Assembly (NCBI GenBank): GCA_946618745.1
Contig: CAMOLN010000033.1
Location: forward strand, 1-7,806
Source of the DNA: an uncultured Alphaproteobacteria bacterium
GTDB taxonomy: Bacteria; Pseudomonadota; Alphaproteobacteria; RF32; CAG-239
Length of the DNA stretch: 7,806 bases
Direction: 5' to 3'
Shown here piece by piece: positions 6,020 to 7,806 of this stretch. The position numbers and the translations under genes were made by a program. Each line of letters opens with the position of its first letter. Position 1 is the stretch's first letter. The notes below the pieces were generated by a model. That model did no database searches, was not told where the DNA came from, and saw only the letters and a list, made by a program, of their open reading frames with translations.

Positions 6020-7164
6020 TATCTCGGCATCCTCATTCTCATCTGTGATTTATTAACCACGGCATTTTTATCTTCAACCACCACCATATCACCGACCTTG
6101 ATTTTATCGGAAATAATCTCGGTCATTTCGTCATCGCTCACACCGGTCTTAATGGTTTTGCGCATCAATTTACCGTCTTCCTTAATCCAAATTCCCTTGT
6201 CATTATAACGTTTTACCTTACCGTCTTCATCTGTTACATAAAAACGTAAAGCCTTGTTGGGAACCAATTTGGCATTCTTTTTCTCGGCGGTAATAATCTC
6301 AACATTGGCAGTCATTCCCGGCTTGATTTTCATATCTTTGTTATCCACGCTTATAATCACTTCATAAGTTACCACATTGGAAGTTTTAATCGGATTATTG
6401 CGCACTTGCACTACTTTTCCCTCAAAAGTTTCATCGGGAAAACTATCTACCGAAAAATAAACCTTTTGCCCTTCTTGCACTTTGGCAATATCTGCCTCCA
6501 CAACCGAAGCTTCTATTTGCATTTTAGTCAAATCTTCCGCCACATTAAACAAAGTCGGAGTTTCAAAAGATGCGGCTACGGTTTGTCCTTCTTCCACCTC
6601 ACGTGAAATCACCACTCCGTCAACCGATGAGATAATTTTAGTATAATCAAGGTCGATTCTTGCTTGTTTCAACGATGCTTCCGCCTGTTTAACCTGAGCC
6701 TCGCGCAATGCTTTTTCAGCAACGGCATTGTTGTAGTCACGTTCTGCCGATTCTAGCTCTTTATCGGTTGAATATTTTGAGGTATTGAGTTTTTGGATTC
6801 TGTTAAGATGCTTTTTGTAATAAACCACGTTATTTTCGGTAACTTTTAATTCAGCTTTAGCAATATCCAACGCCGCCTGTTTCTGGTCAACCGTGGCCTC
6901 AAAAGTCTGTGGATCAATGATTGCCAACAACTCGCCTTTTTTAACTATGGAGTTATAATCCACATAAATTTCCGCGACGATTCCCGAAACCTGAGTACCG
7001 ATAACCACGGTAGAAATCGGATTAATCGTGCCCGAAGCGGTAATTTTTTGACTGATATCCCCTTGCACCACTTTAGTCGTAACATAATCCGGCTTGCTTT
7101 TTTGACATCCCGACACCAACAGCAAAGCAGCCAATCCAATAGATATTGCATAATTTTTATTCAT
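6019..7164 (-). CDS. Periplasmic adaptor of an ABC efflux pump (MacA-like, HlyD/RND family), lipoprotein
   Basis: This 381-residue protein begins with a lipoprotein signal ending in LLLVSGC, with Cys20 as the lipidated residue. E. coli MacA uses an N-terminal membrane helix instead. The order of parts is that of membrane fusion proteins: first half of the lipoyl domain (about 52-90, GIVAEIYVDYNSIVKKGELL), a helical hairpin (about 90-172, rich in Lys, Glu and Ala), the second lipoyl half (about 173-195, DYTKIISSVDGVVISREVEEG), a beta-barrel (about 205-295, ending MKIKPGMTANVEI) and a membrane-proximal domain. The role is to link the inner-membrane permease to an outer-membrane channel such as TolC, which is not encoded here. 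The start has AGGAG (7174-7170) at 5 nt. It is the first gene of the three-gene operon. The C-terminal tail MRMRMPR is unusually Met/Arg-rich. Confidence 0.93.
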   Translation of the reverse strand: MNKNYAISIGLAALLLVSGCQKSKPDYVTTKVVQGDISQKITASGTINPISTVVIGTQVSGIVAEIYVDYNSIVKKGELLAIIDPQTFEATVDQKQAALDIAKAELKVTENNVVYYKKHLNRIQKLNTSKYSTDKELESAERDYNNAVAEKALREAQVKQAEASLKQARIDLDYTKIISSVDGVVISREVEEGQTVAASFETPTLFNVAEDLTKMQIEASVVEADIAKVQEGQKVYFSVDSFPDETFEGKVVQVRNNPIKTSNVVTYEVIISVDNKDMKIKPGMTANVEIITAEKKNAKLVPNKALRFYVTDEDGKVKRYNDKGIWIKEDGKLMRKTIKTGVSDDEMTEIISDKIKVGDMVVVEDKNAVVNKSQMRMRMPR

Positions 7165-7206
7165 TTCAGCTCCTTTTTTACCTCAGCCTCTATAACATAA
7201 TAAACG

Positions 7207-7235
7207 ATACTAAATAAAAAAAGTTCAAATTTCAA
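7207..7235 (-). promoter_or_regulatory. Promoter of the export operon
   Basis: On the minus strand TTGAAA (7235-7230) lies 17 bp before TAGTAT (7212-7207). Transcription would start near 7200, about 35 nt before the adaptor start codon. Its -35 lies one base from the -35 of the divergent promoter at 7237, so one regulator bound between them could affect both. Sequence inference only. Confidence 0.45.
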
Positions 7236-7236
7236 C

Positions 7237-7266
7237 TTGACTTTATAGTTTTACCTGTTTTATATT
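7237..7266 (+). promoter_or_regulatory. Promoter of the 102-residue unknown gene
   Basis: TTGACT (7237-7242) is followed after 18 bp by TATATT (7261-7266, five of six consensus bases). The start would be near 7273, giving a leader of about 37 nt, AT-rich and with no Shine-Dalgarno sequence. The TTGACTTT start of the box is the same as in the HU promoter (3158-3165). Confidence 0.5.
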
Positions 7267-7309
7267 TTTGTCCAATAAAAATTATTAACAAATAACTATT
7301 AATTTAATT

Positions 7310-7618
7310 ATGGCAAAAAAAAATCTTCCAGGAAAAAATCCTGTAACCGACCCGCAAGCTGCAAAAGAAGCAGCTACTCATGCCCTAAGCAAAATCGAAG
7401 CTGGTCTACCCGAAGGGTATACCGCAACTAACAGGGCTGCAGTTATGAAAGAAGTAAACCCTAACCCATATCATGAACCTCCCGTATGGACCAGTTGGGT
7501 AACAGATGGTAGGCAACGTTTCCTTGCCATCCTGAAAGAGCGGAAAAACGAAAATAATAACATTATGAGGAGCGTAAAGCTCATTCCGGAGGAGGAAGCG
7601 CATTACAAAAATGTATAA
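7310..7618 (+). CDS. Hypothetical protein, 102 residues, no recognised family
   Basis: I do not recognise this protein. It is hydrophilic and has no signal peptide, membrane segment or cysteine. An Ala/Lys-rich helical stretch (QAAKEAATHALSKIEAGL, 16-33) is followed by a Pro/aromatic segment (NPNPYHEPPVWTSWVTDGRQ, 50-69), a basic helix (RFLAILKERKN) and an acidic end with EEEAHY. The ATG at 7310 has no ribosome binding site; the stretch before it is A/T only, so translation would depend on an unstructured leader. Reality is supported by a good promoter ahead, a strong terminator immediately after the stop, and the absence of an alternative gene on either strand. Codon choice (AGG, CTA, GGA) looks a little unlike the neighbouring genes, so recent acquisition is possible. 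It is divergent from the export operon, but a functional tie is not shown. Confidence 0.62.
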   Translation: MAKKNLPGKNPVTDPQAAKEAATHALSKIEAGLPEGYTATNRAAVMKEVNPNPYHEPPVWTSWVTDGRQRFLAILKERKNENNNIMRSVKLIPEEEAHYKNV

Positions 7619-7620
7619 CA

Positions 7621-7667
7621 CTCCGCCCCGTGATAGCAATTCCGCTACACGGGGCCGAGTTTTTTTA
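7621..7667 (+). terminator. Intrinsic terminator after the 102-residue gene
   Basis: A long stem pairs GCCCCGTG (7625-7632) with CACGGGGC (7648-7655), then TAGC (7634-7637) with GCTA (7644-7647) across a one-base bulge, with a 6-nt loop AATTCC. The lower stem CTC/GAG (7621-7623 with 7657-7659) follows a C-C mismatch, and eight T (7660-7667) come directly after. It begins 2 nt after the stop codon. Confidence 0.93.
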
Positions 7668-7697
7668 AACTTAAAAATAAATCAAACAAAAATAACT

Positions 7698-7785
7698 GCC
7701 TCAATTGACACTTCTTAATGTCAAAAGCGAAGCAATAAAATCGCCGTGGCAATCGAGGCTTATTCTTTCCGTCATTCTCGGACGT
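7698..7785. repeat. Palindromic REP-like intergenic element
   Basis: GCCTC (7698-7702) pairs with GAGGC (7755-7759), and ATTG (7704-7707) with CAAT (7750-7753). Inside lie a second stem, TTGACA/TGTCAA (7705-7710 with 7719-7724), and a small one, GCGA/TCGC (7727-7730 with 7741-7744). The words AGCGAAGCAAT and CGCCGTGGCAATC, followed by a GTCATTCTCGGACGTG segment, resemble dispersed intergenic repeats of the CGTCATTGCGAG...GCGAAGCAATC kind found in many genomes. No open reading frame of note is present in the last 140 bases. Only one copy is in the window, so its repeat nature is inferred. Confidence 0.45.
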
Positions 7786-7806
7786 GTTACTTTTTTTCTT
7801 TTTATG

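Noticed and set aside
1..7806. CRISPR array, transposase, prophage or toxin-antitoxin pair
   Set aside because: No regular direct repeats with spacers, no transposase or integrase motifs, and the single helix-turn-helix gene has no toxin partner next to it.

Overview
The window is AT-rich bacterial chromosome with tightly packed genes. The HU protein (C-terminal motifs GRNPATGKEIKI and ASKAPKFKAG) and the mix of families suggest an AT-rich Gram-negative bacterium, possibly an uncultured host-associated alphaproteobacterium. This placement is an inference from a few proteins and is not firm.

Layout from left to right. (1) Positions 1-297, minus strand: the N-terminal 99 codons of a LicD-family phosphotransferase, cut by the window edge. 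(2) Positions 495-3139, plus strand: a two-gene partner-switching unit, made of a STAS anti-anti-sigma-type protein and a 778-residue membrane sensor. The sensor combines a dCache-like ectodomain, HAMP, a SpoIIE/RsbU-type PP2C phosphatase and an RsbW-type kinase domain in one chain. A near-perfect inverted repeat lies over the likely promoter. (3) Positions 3158-3580: the gene for nucleoid protein HU, with its own promoter, a leader with a hairpin and a 14-bp palindrome, and a strong terminator. (4) Positions 3581-4055, minus strand: a small XRE-type helix-turn-helix protein whose best start is out of frame with its body because of an A6 run. It is preceded by about 190 nt of leader that folds into a multibranched RNA ending in an intrinsic terminator 9 nt before the ribosome binding site. 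(5) Positions 4111-7164, minus strand: a three-gene export operon of MacAB/LolCDE type (lipoprotein adaptor, ATPase, FtsX-type permease) with overlapping reading frames. (6) Positions 7237-7667, plus strand: a divergently transcribed 102-residue protein of unknown function with its own terminator. (7) Positions 7698-7785: a compact palindromic intergenic repeat resembling dispersed REP-like elements.

How the parts work together. The phosphatase-kinase protein probably reads a periplasmic ligand and sets the phosphorylation state of the STAS protein encoded just before it. No sigma factor or other output partner is encoded in the window. The export operon forms a self-contained inner-membrane pump and periplasmic adaptor; an outer-membrane channel is not present here.

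The item most worth following is the structured RNA at about 3831-4019 on the minus strand. Its long-range helices and terminator share sequence in the way attenuators do, and I could not assign it to a known RNA class by eye. Next come the phosphatase-kinase fusion and the homopolymer frameshift in the helix-turn-helix gene.
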